The notes beneath the pieces are model-generated. The model was not told the DNA's origin. It saw only the letters and a list, made by a program, of their open reading frames with translations, and searched no databases. Source: Mucilaginibacter flavus (GTDB lineage: Bacteria > Bacteroidota > Bacteroidia > Sphingobacteriales > Sphingobacteriaceae). Taken from it: a DNA stretch of 64,000 nt. Both the position numbers and the translations under genes were made by a program. The stretch spans positions 62,728 to 126,727 of the forward strand of contig NZ_JAUFPS010000032.1 of NCBI RefSeq assembly GCF_030409315.1, given 5' to 3'. Shown here in pieces: positions 41,864 through 50,472 of the stretch (position 1 is the stretch's first letter; every line of letters starts with the position of its first letter).

Positions 41864-42424
41864 TTATAAACGGTTTTCGGCAAGTAATAATTTCACTTTA
41901 AGCACCGCCGCTACCGTCATCGAATCGGTGATTTCTCCATCACAAACCATTTGATATACCTGCGCGAATGGTACTTTTTTAACGATGAGTTGTTCAGTAT
42001 CTTCGGGTTCAGCCTCGTGCTGGGTTAGGCCGCGGGCTACATAAATTACGCCCCATTCATCGCTTACCGAATTGCTGAGGTGCAGTTGTTGAATTTCTGT
42101 CCATTGCCCGGCCTTAAGGCCGGTTTCTTCCAATAACTCGCGTTTGGCGGAGTCTAATGGATCAACGCCTATCTGACCGCCTCCCTCGGGCATTTCCCAG
42201 CTGTATTGGTTAATGGTGAAACGATATTGTCCTACCAGGTAAGTGTTCAGCTCATCATCTAAAGGCAGTACACCTATTGCCAGGTTTTTAAAATGTACCT
42301 TACCATAAATGCCCGGGTTACCAGATGGATTGATCACCTGGTATTCGGTTACATTGATCCAGGGGTTATCGTAAATGGCTTTTTCGGCAGTTATTTTCCA
42401 GGGGTTTTCTTCGGGATGATGCAT
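41864..42424 (-). CDS. NUDIX hydrolase
   Basis: A 186-residue NUDIX protein of the ADP-ribose pyrophosphatase group. The Nudix box reads GGGQIGVDPLDSAKRELLEE plus TGL: the REL(L)EE metal core is intact, but the first Glu of the canonical box (E-x7-REU) is Val. The N-terminal part carries NPSGNPGIYGKVHFKNLA and the substrate region QYSWEMPEGGG. It may still bind a nucleoside-diphosphate-linked substrate. Upstream is a repeat region; the gene probably shares no operon with the acyltransferase. Confidence 0.85.
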   Translation of the reverse strand: MHHPEENPWKITAEKAIYDNPWINVTEYQVINPSGNPGIYGKVHFKNLAIGVLPLDDELNTYLVGQYRFTINQYSWEMPEGGGQIGVDPLDSAKRELLEETGLKAGQWTEIQQLHLSNSVSDEWGVIYVARGLTQHEAEPEDTEQLIVKKVPFAQVYQMVCDGEITDSMTVAAVLKVKLLLAENRL

Positions 42425-42432
42425 ACCGGAAA

Positions 42433-42546
42433 AATAGGACTTTTGGACTTGCGGACAAAGGACTTTTTGGACAAAAGAGGAAAGACTATTAGACCTGCGG
42501 ACTGGCGGACTTTGAGATAAAGGATTTTTGGAGTAAAGATCAAAGA
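42433..42546. repeat. GGACTTTTGGA-type degenerate repeat, locus 4
   Basis: Steps such as GGACTTTTGGAC, GGACAAAGGACTTTTT and GGACTTTGAGATAAAGG. It lies directly upstream of the NUDIX gene start, where the promoter should be. Confidence 0.65.
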
Positions 42547-42990
42547 CATAGCCAGGTAAGGGGAGAAGTAAAATAGCGCCGCACTCCCAGCGGGCGCTAT
42601 TTCATAATTAACTATTAACTGAAAGTATCTTCTTAAGCAATGAAGAAACATTAAAGAACGACAAGAGTGATTTTAATCTGCAAAAACAGATCTCCCTACC
42701 GGGAATCATAGTAGTTATTTATTCATGCGTTTTTAATTAATCATTTATTTACAATGCTAAAGTAAGGGCAGGCAAAGCAGCCTGGCAACAAGTATCGATG
42801 AATGTTGCGTTTATATCGATAAGTAACTACCTAAAGCAATTCAAGCGAGTTCTTTGCTTCCTTTGTCTTACTACCTGATACTTACTACTTGATACTCTAA
42901 AAGGTATTAGATAAATAAAATAGCACAATTTTTCTTTTGGATAATCAAAGGCTTTTATATTTTTACAATATACCAATTCAATTTACCTAT
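42547..42990. other. Intergenic region upstream of GH125
   Basis: It holds a second repeat of the TACTACCTGATACTTACTACTTGATACT type (42860-42895), similar to the block at 50320. No gene is supported. A TATTTTTA-like step near 42957-42965 may be the GH125 -7 box. Confidence 0.5.
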
Positions 42991-44430
42991 ATGATTACCA
43001 GACGACGTTTTATCAAGATCAATGGTGTTGCTGCTACCGCGAGCCTTGGTTTGGGCGCCTTACCAAAATGGGTTAGCGCGGCCACTATGCCTGCATTTGA
43101 AAGTCATCGCCCAAAACCGGCCGACCGTAAATTTACCAGCAAGGCTGTTGAGGCCACCATACAAAAGGTTAAAGCGGATATTAAAGACCCGGAAATTGCC
43201 TGGCTTTTTGAAAACTGCTACCCCAATACTTTAGATACTACCGTTAACTATTCTGAAAAGGATGGCAAGCCCGATACCTTCGTAATCACCGGCGATATTT
43301 TTGCCATGTGGATGCGCGATTCATCGGCGCAGGTTTGGCCGTACCTGCCGCTTATTAAAAATGATCCGGAGCTTAAAAAAATGATTCAGGGTGTGCTGCG
43401 CCGCCAGGCTAAATGTGTATTGATTGATCCTTACGCAAACGCCTTTAACGAAGGCCCAACCGGCAGCGAATGGGATAGCGATGTTACCGATATGAAGCCC
43501 GAACTACACGAACGTAAATGGGAAATCGATTCGCTTTGCTACCCGGTGCGTTTGGCTTATAACTATTGGAAAACAAGCGGCGATACCAGCTTTTTTGACG
43601 CCGAGTGGCAAAAGGCAGGTAAAACCATATTAGATACCTTTAAAGTACAACAACGCAAAAACGGTAAAGGGCCATACCACTTTCAGCGTAAAACAGAAAC
43701 CGCCAGCGATACCGCGCCAAACCGTGGCTATGGCAACCCGGTAAAACCTGTAGGCTTAATCTGCTCTATCTTCCGTCCGTCGGATGATGCTACGATTTAT
43801 CCCTTCCTCATCCCGTCAAACTATTTCGCGGTTACCAGCTTAAGGCAAATGGCCGAAATGTTTAGCGTGATAGGTAAAGATGCCGCTACTGCCGCTGAGT
43901 GTAAAGCTCTTGCCGCCGAAGTTGATGCCGCTTTGAAAAAATACGCCGTGGTAAATCACCCTAAATACGGTAAAATAATTCCTTTTGAAGTTGATGGCTA
44001 CGGTAACTATTTATTAATGGACGATAGTAATGTACCAAGCCTGCTGGCCCTGCCTTACCTCGATTCATTACCGGTTACCGATCCTTTGTATCAAAACACC
44101 CGCAGGTTTGTTTTAAGCTTAGATAATCCTTACTTCTTTAAAGGTAAAGTTGCCGAAGGAATTGGTGGTCCGCACGTGGGGATTGATTTTATATGGCCAA
44201 TGGCTATTACCATGCGCGCGCTTACCTCAACAGATAAACTGGAAATTACCCGTTGCCTGCACATGCTTAAAAACACCCACGCGGGCACCGGCTTTATGCA
44301 CGAAGGCTTCCATAAGGATAATGCCAATAACTTTACCCGTAAATGGTTTGCCTGGGCCAATACCTTGTTTGGCGAACTGATTGTAAAAACACACGCGCAT
44401 CATCCGGAATTGCTGCAGAAGATTTTTTAA
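42991..44430 (+). CDS. Tat-exported GH125 exo-alpha-1,6-mannosidase
   Basis: A 479-residue GH125 enzyme starting at ATG 42991 (TTG 42937 is less likely). The twin-arginine signal TRRRFIKINGVAATASLGLG is intact. The conserved catalytic region IFAMWMRDSSAQVWPYLPL (Asp near 110) and GNPVKPVGLICSIFRPSDDATI are typical. GH125 enzymes are metal-independent exo-alpha-1,6-mannosidases that trim N-glycan or yeast mannan. It fits the glycan-degrading profile of the window. Monocistronic with a strong terminator. Confidence 0.9.
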   Translation: MITRRRFIKINGVAATASLGLGALPKWVSAATMPAFESHRPKPADRKFTSKAVEATIQKVKADIKDPEIAWLFENCYPNTLDTTVNYSEKDGKPDTFVITGDIFAMWMRDSSAQVWPYLPLIKNDPELKKMIQGVLRRQAKCVLIDPYANAFNEGPTGSEWDSDVTDMKPELHERKWEIDSLCYPVRLAYNYWKTSGDTSFFDAEWQKAGKTILDTFKVQQRKNGKGPYHFQRKTETASDTAPNRGYGNPVKPVGLICSIFRPSDDATIYPFLIPSNYFAVTSLRQMAEMFSVIGKDAATAAECKALAAEVDAALKKYAVVNHPKYGKIIPFEVDGYGNYLLMDDSNVPSLLALPYLDSLPVTDPLYQNTRRFVLSLDNPYFFKGKVAEGIGGPHVGIDFIWPMAITMRALTSTDKLEITRCLHMLKNTHAGTGFMHEGFHKDNANNFTRKWFAWANTLFGELIVKTHAHHPELLQKIF

Positions 44431-44450
44431 AAAATATAATTGCGAAACCA

Positions 44451-44487
44451 ATAATGCCCGTAATTCAAAATTATGGGCATTATTTTT
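44451..44487 (+). terminator. Strong intrinsic terminator of GH125
   Basis: A 15-bp stem (44451-44465 ATAATGCCCGTAATT / 44469-44483) with a CAA loop, followed by a T run. It begins 20 bp after the GH125 stop and faces the convergent gene at 44529. Confidence 0.9.
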
Positions 44488-44528
44488 ATGCTCGAAGAGG
44501 TGTGCTAATTAATAGGAGGCAAATCCAA

Positions 44529-44900
44529 TTAAAATTTTATCTTACCTATTGTATATCCATAACTTGATTCGATGGTTAAAACAGCTTCTTCCCCTGTTGC
44601 ATACTCATAGCAATATTTAGTTTCAATATATATATCTTTGCCATCTACTTTATAAATGTCTTTCCCTTTCTTCGTTACATTAACGATATATTTTCCCGTT
44701 TGTAACTTCAGTGGAAAAAGCACGACATCGGCATCTTTTAAACCATCATCAGTAATTATTTTTGCATCATTGAGATTCTTTCCTTGATAAAGTGCCGCTA
44801 CATCATATTCAGGCCCCATTTTATGGTTAAATGAGGAAAGTATTGATAAAAGGAATAATAAGCCTATTCCAACTAAGGTTTTTATTTTATTATTTTTCAT
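44529..44900 (-). CDS. Hypothetical exported protein
   Basis: A 123-residue protein with an N-terminal hydrophobic segment (TLVGIGLLFLLSILSSF), then a small beta-rich domain (DVAALYQGKNLNDAKIITDD, VVLFPLKLQTGKYIVNV). The mature part is acidic and lysine-rich. No known family. Its only neighbour is the convergent GH125 gene. Function unknown. Confidence 0.62.
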   Translation of the reverse strand: MKNNKIKTLVGIGLLFLLSILSSFNHKMGPEYDVAALYQGKNLNDAKIITDDGLKDADVVLFPLKLQTGKYIVNVTKKGKDIYKVDGKDIYIETKYCYEYATGEEAVLTIESSYGYTIGKIKF

Positions 44901-45190
44901 TAAGTGTTAAGTCTAAGATTATTGTAATTTATTTAAGTAAATGAATTCCGTTTTAGCCTACTTATTGAGATAACAATAACCTACGCGCGCTCTTTGCATC
45001 AACAAAGTATCATTATTATGATTAAGATATCGAACTCTAATAGAATCTTTTTGTCGAATAAGGCATAGGCTTAGGATCAAATATAATTATTAGATAGGGT
45101 ATTACAGACACATTTATAATTTTTGAAGATGAACATAATAATGAAAAAAGGTTATTCACAAATATGACATTTAAAGCATTCTACAAGTTT

Positions 45191-45955
45191 TTAAAACAAC
45201 GGCCTGCCCAGCATGGCGTTGTAAAACAATAAGGATACCAATACAAAGTACAGGCCGGCAAACACAATTGCCGGCTTTGCTTTTTTAGTGTTGGTTAACA
45301 CCACAAACAAAGGCACAATTTGCAAGGCGTGTAAGCCCATGAAATGCGCTATGCGTAAATCGCCCGCAATACGGCTCCAGTTAAAGAGGGGCAAGCCGGG
45401 GCCACCATCGGCAGCGCCAACGGTGTGCGCCAGCCTGGAAGCCATTATGCCGCCTTCAAAAGCAAATATGCAGGCCATGATGATCCCGAGCCGGATGCTC
45501 CATAATAAAGCCGGACTTATCTGTACAGCCCTTACCTTAAAAAACATATACCCCACATAAATGGCGAAAACCGTTTGTGATACAATCACCAACCCCATCA
45601 CGCTAAATAAAATAGCGTTATACAGGCCCGTTACATTGTAGTGCGATAATTGCCCCCTGGCGGCCTGGCTGGCAATGGCCAGCATTTCAAACGTCATGGC
45701 AGATACGCTGAAGTTGGCAAAACGTTTTTTTAGCCTGTCAAAGGGGAGGTATTGTAAAATTAACGGCCAGGTTAGGCAGTAAATGGCTATAGAAATGGCA
45801 AATTTGATGGGCTTTACCCATAGGTTAATACCCATTAGCTGCCTGTGATCAAACTGTGCTATAATCAGCATTAATACAAATAATGCCAGGTGCCCTAACC
45901 CGCAATAATAAAAAGTAGGACTCAGGTTTTTAATTCGGTTAAATAACATTTTCAT
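45191..45955 (-). CDS. Integral membrane protein coupled to the ABA4-like gene
   Basis: A 254-residue protein with about seven hydrophobic helices, starting at ATG 45953-45955. The frame extends to 46048, but that start would lie inside the ABA4-like gene. The start codon overlaps the stop of that gene (ATGA), so translation is coupled. It contains FKVRAVQISPALLWSIRLGI and a late ILQ...VVLTNTKKAKPA region. I do not recognise the family; similar multi-helix proteins accompany ABA4-like proteins in Bacteroidota. Confidence 0.75.
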   Translation of the reverse strand: MKMLFNRIKNLSPTFYYCGLGHLALFVLMLIIAQFDHRQLMGINLWVKPIKFAISIAIYCLTWPLILQYLPFDRLKKRFANFSVSAMTFEMLAIASQAARGQLSHYNVTGLYNAILFSVMGLVIVSQTVFAIYVGYMFFKVRAVQISPALLWSIRLGIIMACIFAFEGGIMASRLAHTVGAADGGPGLPLFNWSRIAGDLRIAHFMGLHALQIVPLFVVLTNTKKAKPAIVFAGLYFVLVSLLFYNAMLGRPLF

Positions 45956-46368
45956 TTGCTTGTTTTTGTTTTTTGGATGATTTGGTAAAGTAGGAAGCCA
46001 CAAGGGCCAAACATGAACGTAAGCGCCAGGCAGGGGATAACCAGCCAATGTGAAACCGCTTTTGTTTGTGCCGATTTGATAATGGAGAAGCCCATCATCA
46101 AATCGAAAGCGAGGTAATGTACCCAGCCGGCCAGTAACAGGTTATCATTACTGAAAAGCGCGCGTACCTGCCCGATGGAATTAAAACCACCACCTGGTAT
46201 GTTAAAAAAGCCGGCAATATAAATGCAATAGATAACCGATAGCAATAAGGGTACAGCGGCGTAGTCAATTAGCCATCTGGTAACTTTCCAATTAGGGAGG
46301 GCGATAAGCATTAGCCATTGCAAGGCCGCGATGGAACTGACGGCCGAAAAAACCTGGTTGGGATTCAT
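45952..46368 (-). CDS. ABA4-like family membrane protein
   Basis: A 138-residue protein with four helices and the ABA4-like (DUF4281) pattern NWKVTRWLIDYAAVPLLLSVIYCIY, then GWVHYLAFDLMMG. Plant ABA4 is needed for neoxanthin formation, but bacterial members have unknown roles. It ends with ATGA overlapping the next gene. A Crp regulator gene starts 121 bp upstream on the same strand and may control the pair. Confidence 0.85.
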   Translation of the reverse strand: MNPNQVFSAVSSIAALQWLMLIALPNWKVTRWLIDYAAVPLLLSVIYCIYIAGFFNIPGGGFNSIGQVRALFSNDNLLLAGWVHYLAFDLMMGFSIIKSAQTKAVSHWLVIPCLALTFMFGPCGFLLYQIIQKTKTSK

Positions 46369-46489
46369 ATCATTTTTAATTTAAGTTGATACCATGAGCA
46401 CCAAAAAGTGCACAGCACAAAACTGGGGCAAATGCCTTTGCCTAAAAATGATATAAGGTTAAAAACGGAAGTGGATTTGTTAACCTAAG

Positions 46490-47077
46490 TTAACTTTTGG
46501 TGTTGTTAGATAGCTTAGCCCGGATGCGGCTTAGGCTTTGCGGCTGAATGCCCAGGTAAGAGGCTATTAAATGTTGGGGCAGCCTTTCAAAAAGGTGCGA
46601 CCGGTTACTCAGTAGTTCCATGTACCGGTCTTCGGCCGATTGGGTTAACAGGTTGCGGTTGCTTCTGGCGGTGCTGATAAAAAGGTTTTCGGCTATGATA
46701 CGGCCAAATCTTTCAAAGCGCTGGCTGTATTGGTACAAGCCCTGCATATCGGCATAGCTTAGGGTAAACAGTTCGGTATCTTCAATAGCTTCAATAAAAT
46801 CATGCGATGGGGCTTGCAGTAAAAAACTTTCGTAATCACCAATCCATTCGCCTTCAAAGGCAAAGCCTAAGGTTTGGTCGCCTTTTTCGCCGCGGGAAAA
46901 ATAACGCAGGCAGCCCTTTTGTACAATAACCATTCCTTTACAAACCTGGCCTTCTTTTAAATAAAAGCTAAACTTTTTTAACGTTACCGGTTTAAGCCTT
47001 TGCATAAATGTAAAAAGCTCTTCGTCGGTAAAGTCAACCAGTTTACGTAAGGATTGGGTTATAATTTCGTACATCAA
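46490..47077 (-). CDS. Crp/Fnr family regulator
   Basis: A 195-residue regulator with a cyclic-nucleotide-binding-like domain (FSFYLKEGQVCKGMVIVQKGCLRYF) and a short winged-helix end (HLIASYLGIQPQSLSRIRAKL). It is similar in layout to the gene at 27066. No FNR-type Cys cluster. The ABA4-like/membrane pair downstream on the same strand is the likely target. Confidence 0.85.
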   Translation of the reverse strand: MMYEIITQSLRKLVDFTDEELFTFMQRLKPVTLKKFSFYLKEGQVCKGMVIVQKGCLRYFSRGEKGDQTLGFAFEGEWIGDYESFLLQAPSHDFIEAIEDTELFTLSYADMQGLYQYSQRFERFGRIIAENLFISTARSNRNLLTQSAEDRYMELLSNRSHLFERLPQHLIASYLGIQPQSLSRIRAKLSNNTKS

Positions 47078-47452
47078 TTATGAAACTTTTGCCGGTAATT
47101 TTGCCTTAAAAGCTATTATACCAAATATAAACCAATATTTGAAAAGAGGCAGCAGGCTAAAGGGGCGGGCCAGGAAAATTGCCCATAACAAGGCCGCATT
47201 TATTTGCACAATCATTACTTTAAACATACATACTTCCATAATACCGTAAAATCCACCAGGTAATCAATTAAAACAGCTTTTATGTAGGTGTAATTTACCT
47301 CTTATCTGTGCTTTTAAACCGGTTAATAAAAGATAAAAAAGGCAATTAAAAAACCCTTCTTTCAACCTGTACCAGGTTATGCCGCTGCCATACCTTAGCA
47401 ATGCAGACGGATCACAAGCAAAAACAATTATAAACCTTAAAATCAAAACAAA
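47078..47452. other. Intergenic region upstream of the orphan 391-aa gene
   Basis: 375 bp without a supported gene. A reverse frame at 47264-47446 is short and lacks any motif. An A-rich leader (AATCAAAACAAAATGG) precedes the next start, as usual in this phylum. Confidence 0.45.
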
Positions 47453-48628
47453 ATGGAAACCGAATTAACTCATGAAGAATTAACAGCAGAAGCCCTACAG
47501 GCCGAGGAGCTTATCGGCAAGTTTAAAAGCATGTCGTATCAGGACCTACTGACCGATATTTTCAGGCACGAGAAAGAGGTAAAAGGGATTGACTGGGCAC
47601 ATATGGTGGTAGATGAATCGCTAAGCCCTTTCCAGATTAGAGAAAAAGCAAATAAGCAGGCCAAAATCTACCTTCGGGAATTACAGGCCGAACTGAAGTT
47701 AACAGATGAGGAGCTGCCTGATTTTACGAGGCAGTTTTTAGAAAAAACCTATTCTGCTTCAGACGTTCAGGTGATGCCTGCCTGGGCAATAAGCCCGGAG
47801 GAAGCTAAGGAATGGAAAGAAGCATCGGGCGAAAAGCTCAAAGAAATGATCAGCTACAGGTTGAAAATTATGCAATCGTTAGAGTTAACCAGTTCACCTG
47901 CCGGATATGCGCAACTTATGTTAAGCATTGGCATATTAGCCTGGATGAAAAAAGCATATAATATTTATAGCGCCGCCCGTGCTGCCGGGCTTTTAAGACT
48001 TGCATCGGTAGTAAAAGCTATAAAAGGTGTTACACTACAGGCAACAAAAATGTTTGTAGCCACCATAATACTTGCTGTAATAACCGAGATTTTATTATAC
48101 CTGATGGAAAAGGATGCTGTTGTTTACATGGTTTTAATTAACATGACAGACGACGACCTGAAGCTTAACGATCAATATTTAACACATGGCAAGCAAAAAG
48201 TTCAATTTGTAAACCCGGCTGAAGGAACCCATGAGGATAAGACGCTGATTAAACGGTCTGTAACAGATTTAGGCGGTGGCGAAGTAGACATCGCTTACTG
48301 GACAGGTTTATATGTGGCTCAGAAAAAAGATATGGCACTTTATGGTAGTCAGGGGGCTTTCAGATTTGCGGATTGTAACTCATATGCTAACGGTGCATAC
48401 GTAGGCTGGGAAATTCCGCTTACCAATACATTTTTTTCCGGCGGCCCCAACAGGTGCCTGGTATCGGCAAACCATGAAGGCAACGTAGGTGATTTTAGTA
48501 ACAAAACCGACAAACATGGTTCGTTGCTGAGCGAATCAAGCAATTCGGTAGCCAAGGTAGTAGGGAAAATGCACAGCAGAAAAGGCAGCGAGGGTTACAT
48601 GAGCGTAATTTTTGAACCGCAACGATAA
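47453..48628 (+). CDS. Orphan two-domain protein, possible pore-forming toxin
   Basis: A 391-residue protein that I do not recognise. Residues 1-150 are helical and highly charged. Two hydrophobic segments follow at 153-165 (AQLMLSIGILAWM) and 200-218 (FVATIILAVITEILLYLM), separated by a cationic amphipathic helix. Residues 223-391 look like a beta domain (VYMVLINMTDDDLKLND, YWTGLYVAQKKDMALYGSQG, YVGWEIPLTNTFF). There is no signal peptide. The layout (helical hairpin plus beta domain, no export signal) resembles soluble alpha-helical pore-formers with a beta lectin-like part, but this is an inference from architecture only. It stands alone between long non-coding stretches. Confidence 0.8.
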   Translation: METELTHEELTAEALQAEELIGKFKSMSYQDLLTDIFRHEKEVKGIDWAHMVVDESLSPFQIREKANKQAKIYLRELQAELKLTDEELPDFTRQFLEKTYSASDVQVMPAWAISPEEAKEWKEASGEKLKEMISYRLKIMQSLELTSSPAGYAQLMLSIGILAWMKKAYNIYSAARAAGLLRLASVVKAIKGVTLQATKMFVATIILAVITEILLYLMEKDAVVYMVLINMTDDDLKLNDQYLTHGKQKVQFVNPAEGTHEDKTLIKRSVTDLGGGEVDIAYWTGLYVAQKKDMALYGSQGAFRFADCNSYANGAYVGWEIPLTNTFFSGGPNRCLVSANHEGNVGDFSNKTDKHGSLLSESSNSVAKVVGKMHSRKGSEGYMSVIFEPQR

Positions 48629-49144
48629 AAGCCGGTGTTAGCTTAAATTGGGCTTACATTCAATATTTCGTTTTGAAAATGTTGTAGCTATAATTCACCA
48701 GGCCCGCATGAATGGGTAATTAAAACGCGGCAGCAGCACTAAAAGTGCGCAGCCGCGTTTTTTAGCTATTTGTCAAATCGGTTTTATTGAATTGCAGGGC
48801 CTCCCTTCCTTAATTTAAAGCTTTACTATTTATTGGGGTATTGCAAATGCCATAATACTTGAAATTTATAAAAATACCACTGCTTTTTATATGAATTAAT
48901 TATTTAATAGTTATTATTGTTTTGTATGGTAAAAAAACTGGGAAATAGTTACACATAAAAATCATATTTACTATTTTATAATCAATAATTCATACTATTC
49001 ATAATAGCTCAAATCCTTAAAATGTGGAAAAAAACCACTTTAAAGGCACTATTTTTCGCTTTTAAAAGTTTTTAATTAAAAAAAAACATTATAGCTTAGC
49101 TTTAGTTAAAAACAATAAACCTCATTATTCAAAAGAATTAAAAA
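48629..49144. other. A/T-rich intergenic region before the histone-like gene
   Basis: 516 bp with no gene supported. It starts with the terminator at 48722 and continues as very A/T-rich DNA, which must hold the promoter of the histone-like gene. Confidence 0.45.
48722..48763 (+). terminator. Terminator of the orphan gene
   Basis: AAAACGCGGC (48722-48731) pairs with GCCGCGTTTT (48752-48761), with an inner GCACT/AGTGC hairpin and a T run. A strong Rho-independent terminator about 94 bp after the stop. Confidence 0.88.
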
Positions 49145-49324
49145 ATGAAAAAATTCACCGAAGTAAAAGAGCTTATAGCTTCTTTGGAGGCAGACGCCGA
49201 CAAATTCTACAACAAAGGAAACAGTGCAGCCGGAACCCGTGTTCGTAAAGGCATGCAAGATTTGAAAAACCTGGCGCAGGCTATCCGTTTGGAGGTTCAG
49301 GAATCAAAAAATAAAGAAAGCTAA
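49145..49324 (+). CDS. Hc1-type histone H1-like protein
   Basis: A 59-residue protein from ATG 49145: MKKFTEVKELIASLEADADK, then a conserved basic core FYNKGNSAAGTRVRKGMQDL and a Lys/Glu tail (VQESKNKES). It matches the Bacteroidota Hc1-like histone H1 family of small DNA-associated proteins. It is preceded by an A-rich leader and followed by a strong shared terminator. It was too short to be shown as a long frame, but the similarity is clear. Confidence 0.85.
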   Translation: MKKFTEVKELIASLEADADKFYNKGNSAAGTRVRKGMQDLKNLAQAIRLEVQESKNKES

Positions 49325-49351
49325 GAGATTGTTTTTTTAACTATCTTACTA

Positions 49352-49393
49352 AATAAAAAACCCGGTTACCAATCATAACCGGGTTTTTTATTT
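49352..49393. terminator. Bidirectional terminator between the histone-like gene and dapA
   Basis: AATAAAAAACCCGGTTA and its inverted partner (CCGGGTTTTTTATT) form a long perfect stem with A and T runs on both sides, so it can work for both convergent genes. Confidence 0.92.
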
Positions 49394-49408
49394 AAAGATG
49401 ATTTATGT

Positions 49409-50287
49409 TTAAGATAACCGTTTCGTTTCCTTAATAATCGCTTCGGCAGTTGCCGGGCTAACCTGCACTAAAGGCAACCTAACAGTATCGCCGCAAACAC
49501 CTAATTGCTTTAAGGCTGTTTTTACGCCAGCCGGGCTGCCATCGGCAAACATAAGGCGGGTAAACTCTATCAAATCATAGTGTGCTTTGTGGGCACCTTT
49601 ATAATCGTTATTTAAAAGCAAACGGATCATATCAGATAGCTGGCGGGGCAACGCGTTGCCAATAACTGATATTACACCAACAGCGCCCAAAGCCATCATT
49701 GGCAACGTAACCGGATCATCGCCCGATATAAACAAAAAGCCTTCGGGCTTATCGCGCATCAGGTGATTAAACAAATCAAAATTGCCCGATGCTTCTTTAA
49801 TACCTATGATGTTTTTAAAATCCTTTGCTAAACGTACCGTAGTTTCGGCACTAACTGTGCTGCCGGTACGGCTTGGTACGTTATACAAAATGATAGGCAG
49901 CTGCGAATTTTGCGCAATAGCCTTATAGTGCTGATAAATGCCCTCCTGTGTTGGCTTGTTATAATGCGGGCTTGCCGACAAAATAGCATCGTAGCCGGCA
50001 GTATTGAATGATTTTATTTGCTCAACAACCTCATGAGTATTATTACCGCCAATGCCGGCAACCAAACCAACGCGCTTATTTACCACTTCGGCGGTAAAGG
50101 CCCAAACCTGCTTTCGTTCAGCCTCGCTCAATGTGGCGCTTTCGCCGGTTGTGCCTAATGATACCAGGTATTCCACCCCGCCATCAATCAAATGTTCAAT
50201 CAGGTTTCTCAACCCATCGTAGTCAACTTGACCATCCGCCTGAAAAGGGGTCACCATGGCTACCCCTGTTCCGTAAAATATATTCAT
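49409..50287 (-). CDS. dapA: 4-hydroxy-tetrahydrodipicolinate synthase
   Basis: A 292-residue DapA of the lysine and peptidoglycan pathway, condensing aspartate semialdehyde with pyruvate. The Schiff-base Lys164 lies in GIKEASG; Tyr135 is in ILYNVPSRTG. The start MNIFYGTGVAMVTPF and LGTTGESATLSEAE are typical. Length fits the family. Monocistronic here, not in a dap operon. Convergent with the histone-like gene. Confidence 0.96.
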   Translation of the reverse strand: MNIFYGTGVAMVTPFQADGQVDYDGLRNLIEHLIDGGVEYLVSLGTTGESATLSEAERKQVWAFTAEVVNKRVGLVAGIGGNNTHEVVEQIKSFNTAGYDAILSASPHYNKPTQEGIYQHYKAIAQNSQLPIILYNVPSRTGSTVSAETTVRLAKDFKNIIGIKEASGNFDLFNHLMRDKPEGFLFISGDDPVTLPMMALGAVGVISVIGNALPRQLSDMIRLLLNNDYKGAHKAHYDLIEFTRLMFADGSPAGVKTALKQLGVCGDTVRLPLVQVSPATAEAIIKETKRLS

Positions 50288-50319
50288 GAGTAAAATTAAA
50301 GGACGCTAATATAGCGGAA

Positions 50320-50472
50320 TAGTATCAAGTAGTAAGTATCAAGTAGTAAGATTTTTCCTTCAGTACCAAGTAGTGAGTATCAAGTATCGAGATTTTTGAA
50401 TAGCGCGCAAAAAAAACACTTCAACAAACCAATGCTTCGGTCTTGATACTTGATACTAACTACTTGATACTA
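50320..50472. repeat. AGTATCAAGTAGTA-type repeat
   Basis: Several copies of AGTATCAAGTAGTA at the left side and the inverse TACTTGATACTAACTACTTG at the right side, flanking a GC-poor middle. It lies between dapA and the DUF5686 gene. It is related to the block at 42860-42895. Confidence 0.7.

Noticed and set aside
42391..42651. 86-aa reverse frame across the NUDIX start and repeat locus 4
   Set aside because: It overlaps the start of the NUDIX gene and reads through a degenerate repeat.
45956..46048. Longer N-terminus for the membrane protein gene
   Set aside because: That part overlaps the ABA4-like gene and has no conserved features; ATG 45955 gives ATGA coupling.
47264..47446. 60-aa reverse frame upstream of the orphan gene
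   Set aside because: No leader, no motif, and it lies in likely promoter DNA.
50320..50472. AGTATCAAGTAGTA copies as a CRISPR array
   Set aside because: Irregular spacing, inverted partners and no cas genes.
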